Assembly (NCBI GenBank): GCA_015183035.1
Contig: JACZZP010000007.1
Location: forward strand, 620,001-684,000
From: Meloidogyne chitwoodi
Lineage: Eukaryota > Nematoda > Chromadorea > Rhabditida > Meloidogynidae
Reading direction: 5' to 3'
DNA length: 64,000 nt
A program made the position numbers and the translations under genes. This document shows, one piece after another, positions 44,690 to 55,540 of this stretch; within the stretch, counting starts at the first letter, position 1, and each line of letters opens with the position of its first letter. The notes under the pieces were generated by a model that was not told the DNA's origin, did no database searches, and saw nothing but the letters and a program-made list of their open reading frames with translations.

Positions 44690-45820
44690 ATAAAATTAAA
44701 CTAAAAATTTCAAATGATAGGTCTTTTTGTTATCAACTTATTAAAATTTATAAATATTTTTTATAAAAATAAGTTTGATAGATTTTATTTAAATATTTTT
44801 TTATTAAATTAAAAAATATATTTCTAATAATTTTATATTATTTAAAAATTATAATTTTTAATTTAAAAATTTAATTCTTATCTAGACATTCTTCATGCAG
44901 TTAAAAATTATATGCCGAAGCCTCAGAAAGATTAAATAAGGTTATATACATTTAAATATTTAAAATAAACTATAAATCACAATTATTAAAAGAAATATAA
45001 AGTAAAAAATAATTAAAATTAATTTATAGTTTTGTTTGGATACAATAATTGATTGGTAATTTTTTACTAATAGAATTATTTTATAATTATTTTTAAGTTT
45101 TGTCATTAACTTTACTGGTCGTTTAAAATTAATGGCCCTACTTATCGAGGATACACCAGATTTTCGATTTGAATTATACTATATTTAAATAAAATATGTC
45201 ATTCACCTTTTTTATTCTGAAGACCATTCTGATGGGATAATAGATACGATTGAACATATGGAAAAAGGGATATATAACTAAAAACTATCTGAACAAGAAT
45301 ATGAAATAAAAGTTAGTTAATTTTTATATTTATTTTTAAATTTTAAGATATCTGCAAAGAATGAAAACGTTAATGATTGAGTAATTGGAGTGAACGATTA
45401 TTAAAAAAAATTTGATAAAATTGTTCCAAATGAAATGTTTTATAAATTTAAAAATATTTTTTAATAAAATTTTTATATAATTATTTAAATGGTTGTGGAA
45501 GGACGTTCACCATCGAAACGTCCTCGTTATTCTCGATTCCTAATAAATAATAATTTATCTGAATACTTTAATTAAATAAAAATTATTGAATTATTTTCTT
45601 CAAATCTTAAATTAACTTATTATAATTAAAAATTAAATTTAATTCATTTATTTAATACCTTAATACAGGTAAAAAAACATTTTAACAGTGAAGGATGTAG
45701 TTTCAGAAATTTTTATAATACTGAAAATGGATTAAGCAAAATTTATTTAAATATACTAGAAGGCAAAATTTGTTCAACAACATTATTACATAATATAATA
45801 AGATCAAATGGATCACATAT
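44690..45820. other. AT-rich, with a relic of the 31.1-kb small ORF
   Basis: 45215-45310 carries the SDGIIDTIEHMEKGIYN relic described at 31108. 45680-45820 is open for about 45 codons before the GIY-YIG-like segment (NEGCSFRNFYNTENGLSKIY), perhaps its upstream part; a TGA separates them in that frame. Confidence 0.35.
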
Positions 45821-45822
45821 AA

Positions 45823-45993
45823 TCTATTGAGGATTTAAAGAAGGAAAAAATAAAATTTTGTTATGTGGGCAGCACTGATTATTGGTCTGGTAGATTATCA
45901 AACTATAAAACTGATATAAACATTGTCAACAGTAAAAAACAAGAATTTTGTTTTATTTTTCAAAAATACATCAAGAATTGGCGCGATTATTAG
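45823..45993 (+). pseudogene. GIY-YIG nuclease-like fragment, copy 2
   Basis: Fifty-six open codons. After KFCYVGSTDYWSGRLSNYKT the frame continues DINIVNSKKQEFCFIFQKYI KNWRDY and TAG. The YVGST...R...K-DI core, followed by a hydrophobic-aromatic helix and KNW, matches the middle and end of many GIY-YIG domains (YVGST-(x)-R---HK-DI ... F-IR-NGGW). The GIY strand is missing; the nearest upstream codons contain a stop. Homing-nuclease-like or Penelope-type mobile elements are possible sources. Confidence 0.5.
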
Positions 45994-45999
45994 GTATTA

Positions 46000-46815
46000 T
46001 CATATTTTTATAAAATATCAGTAGAAACGATTATTAAATTAAAATTATCATCTGCAAATTACCAAGTTAATTTTATGACATAATATTTTCTTTAATTTTT
46101 ATGAACCAATCTTTTGTACCGATTCCCATTTGTTTTTAAAAGAATCAAAAGGAAAAAATTAAATAATTTACAAATATTCTATTTATATCATTTAAACATA
46201 TTAACATAATGGAACCAAAATAAACTACTAAAAATTGTGAGCAAAATTGATAAATTTACTAATTATCTTAACTTTAAAGTTATTGGAAATGTCTCGTAAT
46301 TTTTCTAAAAATAATTTAAAAAATAAAAATTAAAAAAACAAAAATTTTTCAAAATATCCTGAAGGTGACTGAAGGGCCCCAAGGATCTGATAAAAAAATT
46401 GTTTTATGCATTTCATTTTAAAATTTTTTAAATTTATCAGGATCCCTGAGGGTGGCGGTAGGGATAACATAAAAGTACCCCACATTTATTAGTATTTTAA
46501 AATGTCTAAAAAACCCTCCAAAAAACAATCAAATTATTTTTTAATGCTTACCAAACTCCTTGACTTTAATTGAATTTTAGAAATGGCAACAAATGTTTAT
46601 TAACATATTTAATATCCTTTGCATAAGCAAAAACCTAAATTGAAATATAAGTTTTACAATTAGAAATTATACAAAATATTAAAATATTTTAATGAATGGA
46701 ACTTTTTCATTACATAATATAAAAATTTTATTATTTTTAATTAAATGTTATTAAAAATTTTTTATATATTATGTTACAAATAGCTGAAATGGTAAAATAA
46801 TCTGTTCTTTTTAAG
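46000..46815. other. AT-rich, nothing recognised
   Basis: 46365-46520 is a little richer in G+C (GGTGACTGAAGGGCCCCAAG, GAGGGTGGCGGTAGGG) with stops in all frames and no repeat partner noticed. Confidence 0.35.
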
Positions 46816-46821
46816 AGAAAA

Positions 46822-47092
46822 TATGATTTCTTCGTTAGACGATCAAGAACTAATTAAAAATAACATAACTCTCCGAAATCAAATGACTGTTACCGAAAGA
46901 ACACACTAAAATGATATTTGTGAAGAATTTACCATGGAATTCCCCTAATAATAAAAAGAATTTGCAGGACTAGAAAAAAAAATAAAAATAATTGAACATC
47001 AAATGAAACAACTCTTTAACCACCTTTTTTAATATAATTTTTTTATTAAAACAATATCTTGCAGTTGGTTCAAACAAACAACTAATGGAACA
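46822..47092 (+). CDS. Candidate coiled-coil gene fragment (three small exons)
   Basis: From ATG 46822 a frame reads MISSLDDQELIKNNITLRNQ then MTVTERTH and stops. After the acceptor AGAATTTGCAG a second segment reads LEKKIKIIEHQMKQLFNHL. After a third acceptor (ATATCTTGCAG) GSNKQLMEQ runs into a GTAAGA donor. The hydrophobic spacing is coiled-coil-like. The donor for the first exon is not clear, so the model is incomplete. Confidence 0.25.
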
Positions 47093-47344
47093 GTAAGAAA
47101 ATGTAGAATTAATAGTTATATTGTAATCGAATAAATTAAATAAATTTTAATTAAATATAAAAGCTAAATTAAAAAATTTATTAAAAATCGTTAAGCGTAT
47201 TTTATTAAATAAGTAGAAAAACTTAAAAAAATATAATTGGAAAATATATGATCTTAAATTTTTCATGAATAAGTCATTTAAAAAAGCGTTTATTTTACAT
47301 ACAGAATCACTGGTTTATAATTGTACATGTTTATTGTGCACAAA

Positions 47345-47540
47345 GAATCTTATAACTTTCAAGAAAAAAGAGACATTTATAACAGATTTTTAAACTGTTT
47401 TAAATGGCCCGTATATACTACTTAGTACTTTGAAAAAATATCCTATAATCCCTACACATTTTATTTAAAATAAATTTATATAATTTAGAAAAAATTATTT
47501 TATTTTATGCAAAAAAGAAATTTAACAATTAACGCCCCCA
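47345..47540 (+). repeat. Dispersed repeat R7, copy 1
   Basis: Shared with 60300-60485: AACTGTTTTAAATGGCCCGT, TATACTACTTA and CCTACACATTTTATTTAAAA, with small indels. Confidence 0.75.
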
Positions 47541-47734
47541 ATATTTAAACACCTGTATAAGAATTTTTGCAAAACTTATAATTTATAATTTTTATTGTAT
47601 TGTTACTTTCTCCTATGTTATTTTTTAAATTAAAAAAAATTATTTTTTGGCTGCCCTATTTCGCCTTGCTTTATATTTTAATTTCGAAATAAATATTTTA
47701 AATTTGAAATCTATTTATTGTTCATTTTAACCTC

Positions 47735-47860
47735 AAATTCCGAGAGTCACCGCTACAAATGGAGGTCCTAGGCGTTGCCATTACCCATGGCACATAAAAA
47801 GTGGAGCCCCGTACGGGTCACTGCAGTCCAGTGATTCCACGTTTTCCTTTAATGTTCAAA
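47735..47860 (+). promoter_or_regulatory. GC-rich island with TATA-like box, possible promoter
   Basis: A balanced-composition block with CATAAAAAG at 47792-47800, then GTGGAGCCCCGTACGGG and CACTGCAGTCCAG, which could hold a start site. It lies about 280 bp upstream of the ATG at 48076. Its 3' part resembles 63575-63625, so it may instead be a repeat. Confidence 0.25.
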
Positions 47861-48075
47861 CACCTAAAGCTGAATTTTGAAAAATTGAAATTATCCATTT
47901 AATATTCTAAAATTATTTATAATTTCTTCAGTTCATAAAAAAATTTAATTTTTTATTTATGATTTAATTTTATTATAATATACAAAAAATAAGAAAAATC
48001 AAGAAATAAAATTATTGGCGTTTAAAAATTTAAGGAAAATGATACTAATAAAGAGGTGAATATCCAGAATAAAAA

Positions 48076-48211
48076 ATGAACAAAATATTCATATTGCATG
48101 TCATTCTTGGTGCTTGGATAGTATCATTAAATGGTTAATATTTATATTTATTATTTAATTTCGGAAAAAGTCCGGAAGAATGGGAATCACGTGCCTAACT
48201 TTGTTGGCTAG
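48076..48211 (+). CDS. Candidate two-exon secreted peptide (32 aa)
   Basis: ATG 48076 opens MNKIFILHVILGAWIVSLN, a textbook signal peptide, up to a donor at 48134 (GTTAAT). A 37-nt intron (48134-48170, ending GGAAAAAG) is followed by 41 nt reading (V)RKNGNHVPNFVG and TAG. The two exons total 99 nt in frame. The intron length equals others in this window. If real, this is a tiny secreted or neuropeptide-like product (a Gly before the stop is an amidation signal in such peptides). Alternatively exon 1 is the first exon of a longer gene whose next exon is elsewhere. Confidence 0.3.
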
Positions 48212-48634
48212 AGATTACGTCAATTAATTAGTCGACTTTTTCCATATCTTCTTCATTTCCTAAATATACTACATAGATAATATTTATGCTAAACTCTTTT
48301 ATTTATAATTTTTATAAATATAATTTACCAATTATCAAATTGTTTAAAAATAACATATTTTTTCAAATTTTATTTAGATCTGAGACGTACAAATTGGACT
48401 TTTTAATAAAAAAAGTTTTTTTTGCAGTTATAAATGAAATTATTGAACTAAAAAACATGTATTTATGAATGATAAAGATAAAAGAGATATAATGGACTGG
48501 AGATATCATTATTATAAAATATAAATTATTTTTAAGTTAATTTTAAAAAATTATTAGTTTATTAATCTAAATTTAGAAAATTATAAAAATGTTATCCAAA
48601 TAATTTCTTTGAGTTAGGTCTATAAATAATTTTA

Positions 48635-48723
48635 GATTTATTTAAAAATGTCTTCAAAAAAAAAATTGAAAATGTCAACGACATCAAAGTCAAGAAAGAA
48701 ATTTTTTATGATGATGATCCTTG
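48635..48723 (+). CDS. Candidate exon with consensus donor, reading frame ambiguous
   Basis: Between acceptor AATAATTTTAG and donor GTAAGG one frame reads FKKKIENVNDIKVKKEIFYD then DDPW. Another starts at ATG 48648 (MSSKKKLKMSTTSKSRKKFF) and runs 57 codons through the donor to TAA, including DNPPPPRKASPEFFW. The first has the more natural acidic/basic composition and ends exactly at a consensus splice site. Confidence 0.3.
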
Positions 48724-48829
48724 GTAAGGATAATCCACCTCCACCGCGTAAAGCTTCTCCGGAATTTTTTTGGGTTTCAATTAATTATAACATTATGTTA
48801 GAACAAAAAATATTTTTATAAGATTATAC

Positions 48830-49065
48830 TATAAATGTTATAAAAGTGCTTGAAGCAACTCGAGATCTATAAATATAAATATATATAATTTAAAATTTTA
48901 AATAATTAATTTAAACTAACCCTTTTGTGTAAACACGTCTTCGTTTATTATAGCATTCCATTCTTTAGACGCATGTCGAAGACCCGGAAGCAAAAAACTC
49001 ATGAAACCATAGCAGAATTTACAGAGGTAATTACTCAATTGGTAGACAAAACTGAAGATGAATAG
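48830..49065 (+). repeat. Gypsy-derived repeat, copy 2
   Basis: Partner of 14745-15060, including the non-coding leader and the gag start. Confidence 0.75.
48968..49065 (+). pseudogene. gag: Ty3/gypsy Gag fragment, frameshifted
   Basis: Reads HVEDPEAKNS, then after a one-base gain EFTEVITQLVDK, where copy 1 (14975) has HVADPQAKTS and FAELITQLVDK. The sequence diverges and stops right after the LVDK motif. Confidence 0.65.
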
Positions 49066-49069
49066 TTTT

Positions 49070-50070
49070 TAAATGAATTTATTTAATTATAAAAACAATT
49101 TTTTAATGATAAAATAAATACCACAATTAATATTAGAGACTTTTACAGGCAACATGTAGTTTTTTTAAAAAGCTATAGCGAATCATATTTTTAACAAATT
49201 TTGGCAAGGCTGCTGCCGATATACTTTCAGATCGGAAGTAAGAAGCAATTTATGAAAGTTACAGACGTTTATATAAGTCTACATCTGAACGTTGTTGTGA
49301 ACATTCTGGAGAATACAATTTAACAATTAGACCAATAATTTTGAAAAAATCTACGATTTTAATGAATCACTTGTTATTGCTCATAGTTATAATATTCCTT
49401 TAAATTTTTATAAAAAAATAGAGATTTTAATTTAAAAAACATAAGAAAACATTAATTAAAGTATTTATACTTATTTTTATTTAGTTTATTAACATGAGGC
49501 GTTGATTATCACAACAAAAGCTAATGTATGCGTCCTTTGCCAACATGATGAAAATGAAGTTAACACTAAAATTTTTTAAATATTTATAACAATTTATTTA
49601 CAAAATCAAATCAATTAAAAAATAATATAGATGAATTAAATAAAATTTAATTAAAAAATGTGAATCTAAAATTATATAATTAAAGTGGAAAAAAATGCCA
49701 ATGTAACTTTTATTATAAAATTATAGTTATAAAATATAAATTATAAATAATATTATTTTTTAATTCAATTTTTTTAAGACTTCAAATTTGTTCATTAAAT
49801 AAACAAATAACTAAATATAAAAAGAGTATAGTTTTATTACCGAAACAAACTGCAAAAAAGACAATAATAATCAATAAGGTTAATATGAAAAATTAAATTA
49901 AAAAATCTAAAAAAGACTGACTAATCAGAAGCAGTGGAAACACACTATTAGCTAGCCTCCAAATAGCAAAAAATTATAATAAAAACCAAATAAATACAAA
50001 ATATATTTAATAATAATTTAAATATTAACTAAACTATTTAAAAAAAGAGATCTAATGAAATTTAATTTAA
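49070..50070. other. AT-rich with a decayed coding-like patch
   Basis: 49185-49420 contains consecutive open pieces in different frames (FLTNFGKAAADILSDRK; AIYESYRRLYKSTSERCCEH; YDFNESLVIAHSYNIPLNF), as expected for a frameshifted gene. Family not recognised. 49880-49950 shares TAATCAGAAGCAGT(G/A)G with 59995-60055. Confidence 0.35.
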
Positions 50071-50079
50071 TTTTTTCAT

Positions 50080-50500
50080 TTTCTTAAAGATCAAGTAAGT
50101 CAGTGCAATTGATTATAATGGGAAAAAAGTCATCCAATTTTTCACTCAAGCCACCCATTTAGTAATTTCTTCCCGGCAACAATTTAACTTTGGGAAATCA
50201 GATTTTGCTGTAAAAAGCAAGCCTATTGTTACACAAAGGTGTCGAGCTTCAAAGATTGGGATTCAGCATCTAGGATGATGGAAAAATGTTAAAAAAATAA
50301 AAGCAAAAGAAAAAAATAAGTTAAAAATCTGTCTTAAATTTAAATAACATAGTTGAAAAATTTTAAAAATAATTGATTTTTACTTTTTTAAAATCAAAAT
50401 TTTTACTCAAAAAAATATTAAAAAAATTAAATATACTTATACTGAATTGATTTAATTGAAAAACAATGTCAAACCCCTTGAGGGGGTAGTGGGAGAAAGC
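50080..50500 (+). repeat. Dispersed repeat R1, copy 2
   Basis: Partner of 10250-10640; about 90% identical in the central 150 bp. Confidence 0.75.
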
Positions 50501-50914
50501 ATTAAATAAATCGAGTTATTAAATAACAGAAACCTTAATTGCTAAAAAATAATTTACTAAATTAAAAAATTAATTATGAGGTTATACATTAACTTATCCT
50601 TTGAATTTGAATTAATTCAAATTTGATTAATCTCAAATTCCATGGCAAAAGTGTCCAAACGACCCCCTTATTGCCCAGGACGTGCTTCAACAAAGATGAT
50701 AGAAAAAATATTAATAAATTGTTTAAAAAATGCATATTTACTATATAATTAAATTTTATATATACTTAAAAAGTTTTAAAATTAAAAATTATAAAAATGT
50801 CAATTAATACAATTGAATATAGATATTTAATTATATGAAAATAAATTATATCGATTTAAAATTAAATATACTATTTACTTTTAAAAATATTTTTAAACCA
50901 GTTGTGCATAAAAA

Positions 50915-51071
50915 AATATGAATTCTCTCAATTATATCACATGAACTCGTTCATCGAATTGTTCAAGGAGTCTTCAATATCAAAGACGATTCTGAATGGA
51001 TCGACGATAATGGACCAATATTTCAAGAACTGAACATAAAAGTGTTTATTTCTGAAGAAGGCAAAAAATAA
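50915..51071 (+). CDS. Candidate terminal exon, unknown protein
   Basis: A 49-codon open stretch reads ISHELVHRIVQGVFNIKDDS then EWIDDNGPIFQELNIKVFIS EEGKK and TAA. It has host-like acidic composition in very AT-rich surroundings. No acceptor could be fixed and no family is recognised. Confidence 0.25.
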
Positions 51072-51439
51072 AATAAAAATTGTAAATTTAAAATTTAAAT
51101 ATATTTACAAGGAAATTAATTCAGTTATTATCTAAAGATATCTTATCCTAGAAATAGCTATACTAATTTCAGTGGTACCTGACTCTGGGTCTGAGCTTCT
51201 AATTAAGAGCCACACCTCCTAGGCCAAAATTAATATAAAAATAAACAATAGTAATTTGAATTTTTTTCATAAAAATAAAGAATTTAATTTAAAAAATTAA
51301 TAACACAAATATTACTGAAAAATTTTTTTAAAACTATTTAATTTTTTTGATTCAATCATGATAGTAAAAAATAAAATTAAAAAATTTCTAATATTTTTTT
51401 GAAAATTTTAAAAATAATTAAATATGCATAGTTGTACAT

Positions 51440-51620
51440 ATGTCGTGATAAGTAGAAAACTATAATATTAAAAATAATTGAATTTTTATTAAAAATTGTT
51501 TATAATTTAAAAAATAAGTTTAAAAATAATTTTTTAAAATTTTAATATTTTTATAATTTTATATCTGATATAAAAATTTTTTATATAATTTATTAATTTA
51601 AAATTGATAACTTTACGATG
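51440..51620 (+). repeat. Dispersed AT-rich repeat, partner of 11105-11300
   Basis: Shared order of TATGTCGTGA, a TTTATTAA stretch, ATATTTTTAT and ATTTATTAATTTAAAATTGA. Confidence 0.55.
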
Positions 51621-52024
51621 AATATTTTTTAATAATTCTACAATTTTAAATCTGAAAAAAGAGATTAAATTTTTAAAAAATAATTTAATAATTTTTAAAA
51701 AAAATACAAAATAAATTTTCAAAGCTTCGACAGTTTCAATTATTTTGTATGAATTGGAGCTTTTATAATTGTCTAATTGTGGTAATATATTTTTAAAAAA
51801 GAAGAAAAATAATAATTTTAATTTAATTATAAATTTTTAATGAATAATCATAAATTTAATTGGAAATGTTTTTTCAAAAATTAATTTAAAAAATATTTTT
51901 TATATTAAAAAATAATAAAAATTCTATTAAAACATAGTTTAGGTTAAGTTATACTTTTTTTATGATATTTAAATTAATATTAAAGAGATTAAAAGATCAA
52001 AATTAATATAGAAAAAGCTGGCCA

Positions 52025-52342
52025 ATGACTTTTAGTCAAAAGAAAAAAGTTTATTTATGGAAGTCCATATATGCTTTTTGCCAAAAAGGGAACGTCGGCA
52101 GGATTTTTTTCTATTTTGGAAAAAAAAGAAACGAAAAAGATATTTTAGAAATTTTGGTTTTTATTTTATTAATACAAAGAAAGCAGCCTAGCCAGTTATT
52201 TCATTTGAGTATTTTAAAAAATAAAAAACAAATGATTACTTCATTAAGGCTAAAAAGTGAACTCTATTTTTACCCATACTCAAAATTGCCTACTTATTTT
52301 AACAATCAACAATCTTTGGTTAACTTTGTCGATCTTATATAA
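52025..52342 (+). CDS. Uncertain 105-codon ORF
   Basis: ATG 52025 to TAA 52340-52342, the longest single-exon frame outside mobile elements and satellites. Lys/Phe/Leu-rich (SQKKKVYLWKSIYAFCQKGN; RRKQPSQLF-like middle). No domain and no signal peptide. Part of its DNA (CAGCCTAGCCAGTTA...CATTTGAG) resembles 13120-13165, suggesting repeat origin. A chance frame in AT-rich DNA is quite possible. Confidence 0.2.
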   Translation: MTFSQKKKVYLWKSIYAFCQKGNVGRIFFYFGKKRNEKDILEILVFILLIQRKQPSQLFHLSILKNKKQMITSLRLKSELYFYPYSKLPTYFNNQQSLVNFVDLI

Positions 52343-53024
52343 TTTTAATTTAAAACATAATTCCCAATAACAAAATTATTTTTAGTTAACATTAAATAAA
52401 TTAACATTTTGTTTAATATATTCTTTTCACTAAACATTTTAAAAAATCTTCTTTTGTTTCTTTGGAAAAATTATGGTTAAAAATTATACATTTTTTTGTT
52501 AATGCAAGTGTTAAAAATTGAAAACTTCAGAAAAGTTTATTTATACAATAAACATTAAAATATTTAAAAAATAATAAATAAAAATTATTAAATTATGTCT
52601 ATTCCAAGTTTAATAAATTGGATAATTATTTTAAATTGTATTTGTGAGAATTAATATAATCTGGATTTAGGAATTTCAAATTTCTACAGAGCGTATTTTT
52701 CAATATATGGGGCATCATTTTGATTCTTCAGAACGAGCATATGTACATGAGAAATGCGGCTATTTTAGAGATTTTAACAAGCAGAGATAAAGAATCATCA
52801 AATCTCCCAAACAAGGGAACAAAAGTTAAATAAATTAAAATAAAAAATTGCGCAAAATAAATAAAAAATATCTTTATAAAAAATAAAACAGTTGGAACAA
52901 TCAAATTTAAAAAAATAAACATATCAATTAATAATACAATATCGACAATGGAGTGCTGATGGAACATTCAAACTAGTACCAAAAAAATTTTATAGATCTA
53001 CACATAATTTTGTTTTAAGCATTT

Positions 53025-53245
53025 AATTAGCAACATTGTACCTGATAAAAATTTTACATGGGCACATTGATAGAACTTTTAAAAATATTATAAAGTTATA
53101 TAAAAACAATTTACAAAATTAAATTCAAATTATGTTGATAAAAATGAAATAAATAATTTATATTTAATTTTTTAAAATTTATTAAATAAAATCAGCCTGT
53201 TTCTACTCAAAAGACTGGTTCTACGGCAAACATAAAAGAATGAAT
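53025..53245 (+). repeat. Dispersed repeat R3, copy 2
   Basis: Partner of 33160-33385. Confidence 0.75.
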
Positions 53246-53448
53246 AATAAATCTAATTTGGAAAAGTAATCATTTAAAAATAAGATATAAAAAATAATTT
53301 TTGATATAAATAAAATAAATATAACAAATTATAATTAAATTCCCTATATGTATATTTATAAATTAAAATAAAAATATTCTTATTAACACTTATGACATAT
53401 AAAATTAATAAAATACAAATATTAATAAAATAATTTGATTTAAAATAG

Positions 53449-53556
53449 GCGAAATTGTCTTACAGAAAGGCTTTGCTCGTTCTGCCGTAAAATTCCTAAG
53501 ATTATTAGCATTCCATGGTAGAGAAAAAATAAGGAAAGCAAAAATTAAAATAATTT
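53449..53556 (+). CDS. Candidate exon, weakly staphylococcal-nuclease-like (Tudor-SN type)
   Basis: After acceptor TTTAAAATAG it reads GEIVLQKGFARSAVKFLRLL then AFHGREKIRKAKIKI and a stop. The 'G-I---L--KGFAR ... G-EK-RKA--(A)K' spacing recalls an SN-like repeat of Tudor-SN (SND1). Only part of one repeat is present and the middle is divergent, so this is a suggestion. It may be a lone relic. Confidence 0.22.
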
Positions 53557-53559
53557 AAA

Positions 53560-54826
53560 AAAATTTAAAAAGAAGCATTAATTTCATTTATCCTTTAGAA
53601 TTGATCAACCATAACAATAATATTTAAAAATATTAAAAAAGCACTAATGATTAATTTATTATAAATTATTATAATGTATACTTGAACTAGATAAATAAAA
53701 GTTACAAAAAATTTAATAAAATAAAAACCTGTCCATTTTCTAGCAATGGAAAATATTTATCGGCAACCTCAGAAAGTGCAGTAATTTAAGCGATTGAGCT
53801 TTGATCCGTGCAACAAATGAAAAAATGCGAAACTTTCCCTTAGCAATCGTAAACTCTCTTATCTGAAGGTCCTTTAGACAAACAATTCCACAAATCCTTA
53901 ATAAACAGAATTCGATTCCGCTTAATCAAATTATAATCCTAAATCCTATACACTCATCCTGTAACGCTTAATTAAGTTTAATTTCCCGCCTAACCATAGT
54001 TTGCCAAGTATGCCGCGAAATATGGAAGATTTAACTTATATAACATAATTTTTAATTTTTATTATTAAATTTAAACTTCACTATCCTTTAAAAGTTTTCG
54101 AAATGGAATGTTTATAAATATTCGTTAGAGATTTAATAAATTAATATTAAAATCTAAAAATAAAAATTATAAAATATAAGTAAACAGATAACGATTTAAA
54201 CATTTTAATAATACTTATATATTTACATTTATGGTTTTTCCTTCCCCGTGAAAATGATCTTCCAGCTATTAAATTTTCAGGCTGTCTTAAATTAATAATA
54301 ACAATAAATCCCAAAACTTCACACGCCTTTGAGCATATCTTCTGAAGGTTTAGAAAAATATTTTATATCCAAATTTCAGTCAAAAGAAAAAATGCTTATC
54401 GATTTAATTTCATACGTTTGCAACTATTAATTTTTAAATGAGAAAAATGAATTTGTTTTATATCTAAAAATTTTAAATTATTTTTGGTTTATATAATAAA
54501 TTAATATTTTAATTTTGAATTTATTATATTTTATTTTTATTTAATTCAAATTTAAAAAATTTTACAGATTGGCATGTTTTTTTAATTGCTTTTACAAACT
54601 TAAGAACAAGAGAACATTTTTATGTAAAAGATAATAAAACATATTTTTCTTTTCTAAATACTGACGACATTCGAAATAAAAATTTAACTTTCATAAAAAT
54701 AAAAAAAGCTGATAATAGCTTCTTCAAAAAAGTGAAAATTTGATATAGAATTTTTTCATTTATATATTTTGAAGAAAGAAACTTTGAACGCAAGACGAAA
54801 ATTAATTTTGATACTTTGTTCCCTAT
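53560..54826. other. AT-rich, one GC-richer patch
   Basis: 53730-53980 is more balanced. After acceptor TCCATTTTCTAG it reads QWKIFIGNLRKCSNLSD then stops; the KIFIGNL core is RNP2-like but too short to call. The rest is AT-rich. Confidence 0.3.
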
Positions 54827-54965
54827 GTGAAGGATCAGTATGGAGATAAAGATGCACACATAAGGGGTTTCCACTTAAGCCTAAACAATCTCAAAATGTC
54901 GTTAAACGATTAAAGAAATTTTCTCTTGAGCTGGAACGACTAGCTAGAGCTAAAAAACATTAGTG
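54827..54965 (+). pseudogene. gag: BEL/Pao Gag fragment, degenerate
   Basis: About 85% identical in DNA to 7335-7485 (AAGGATCAGTATGGAGA, GCTAAAAAACAT), but with deletions that break the frame (CATGTCGTTAAACGATTAAAG against CACGTTAAACGACGTAAAG). It continues into TATATCGAAGGCACAGCC, which may be sequence beyond the truncation point of the copy at 6635. Confidence 0.8.
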
Positions 54966-55118
54966 AGTATATCGAAGGCACAGCCATCTAATTGCTACTG
55001 GAAAGCGCTCAGCGATTCTTATTCAACTTTTTTAAATACAAATTATTATTTTTTGATTAAAAATATTTTCTTGCTAATAAATGTTGTAAATATATATATA
55101 TTTTTTATGTTTTGCGAG

Positions 55119-55235
55119 GGTTACCATTGGAGAATGAGAGATACACAAAGAATTGGGATATATGCTTATGACTCAGGAGCACACTTAATTGCTACAACTC
55201 CAGTCAACACATTTGATTTAAAAAAATATATATAA
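55119..55235 (+). CDS. Candidate terminal exon, unknown protein
   Basis: After a T-rich tract and TTTTGCGAG the frame reads GYHWRMRDTQRIGIYAYDSG then AHLIATTPVNTFDLKKYI and TAA. Codon use and composition are clearly protein-like against the flanks. No family recognised. It lies just downstream of a Gag relic, so a retroelement origin is possible. Confidence 0.35.
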   Translation, partial: GYHWRMRDTQRIGIYAYDSGAHLIATTPVNTFDLKKYI

Positions 55236-55439
55236 AATTTAATATTTTTTAATTTGTTCTTTCGGAATGCTTATTGTTGTGGAACAGATTCAATATTTTC
55301 TTTAGGTTAATTTTTTCTCGAGATGTTTAATCTTGCTTTTTTGTAAAGAAAAATTTTAATTGAATAAAAGACTAAAAAACATATTAATGTACTACTAATC
55401 TTTTTGTTTTGACCGATATAAATTACTGTTTATTCAACA

Positions 55440-55540
55440 AAAATTTAAAATACGTATCCAGCTGCCAAAGATGCCAACATTCCGTTATAAATGAAAGAGC
55501 TGCTATCACTGTGGTCGATTGCGTTCCAGAAGTTCCTTCT
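55440..55540 (+). pseudogene. Retroelement zinc-motif relic
   Basis: One frame reads LKYVSSCQRCQHSVINERAA and on to a stop after EVPS; 'YV-SC--CQ' is the C-x2-C half of the integrase HHCC zinc domain. Another frame reads KSCYHCGRLRSRSSF, like a Gag CCHC knuckle. Both cannot be real; either way the piece is a broken retroelement fragment. Confidence 0.35.

Larger units (their letters stand above)
34150..44690. repeat. Large interrupted palindrome with satellites (possible foldback element)
   Basis: Outer edges are inverted: AAACCAGCGGAAGTATGCTC at 34150 against the reverse of 44600-44690 (CCAGTGGAAGCGTGCTC). Inside, 34555-36180 is the reverse complement of 40025-41505, and 40650-41505 is repeated directly at 42530-43410 and partly at 43500-43850. 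Satellite arrays, ~115-bp tandem repeats and many perfect short hairpins are confined to it. G+C content is well above the flanks. No target duplication was found at the outer edges. Confidence 0.65.

Noticed and set aside
54963..55118. N-terminal part of a 90-codon ORF joining the Gag relic to the exon at 55119
   Set aside because: It starts at GTG and is hydrophobic AT-rich translation (FLNTNYYFLIKNIFLLINVV), most likely intron; only the last 38 codons look coding.
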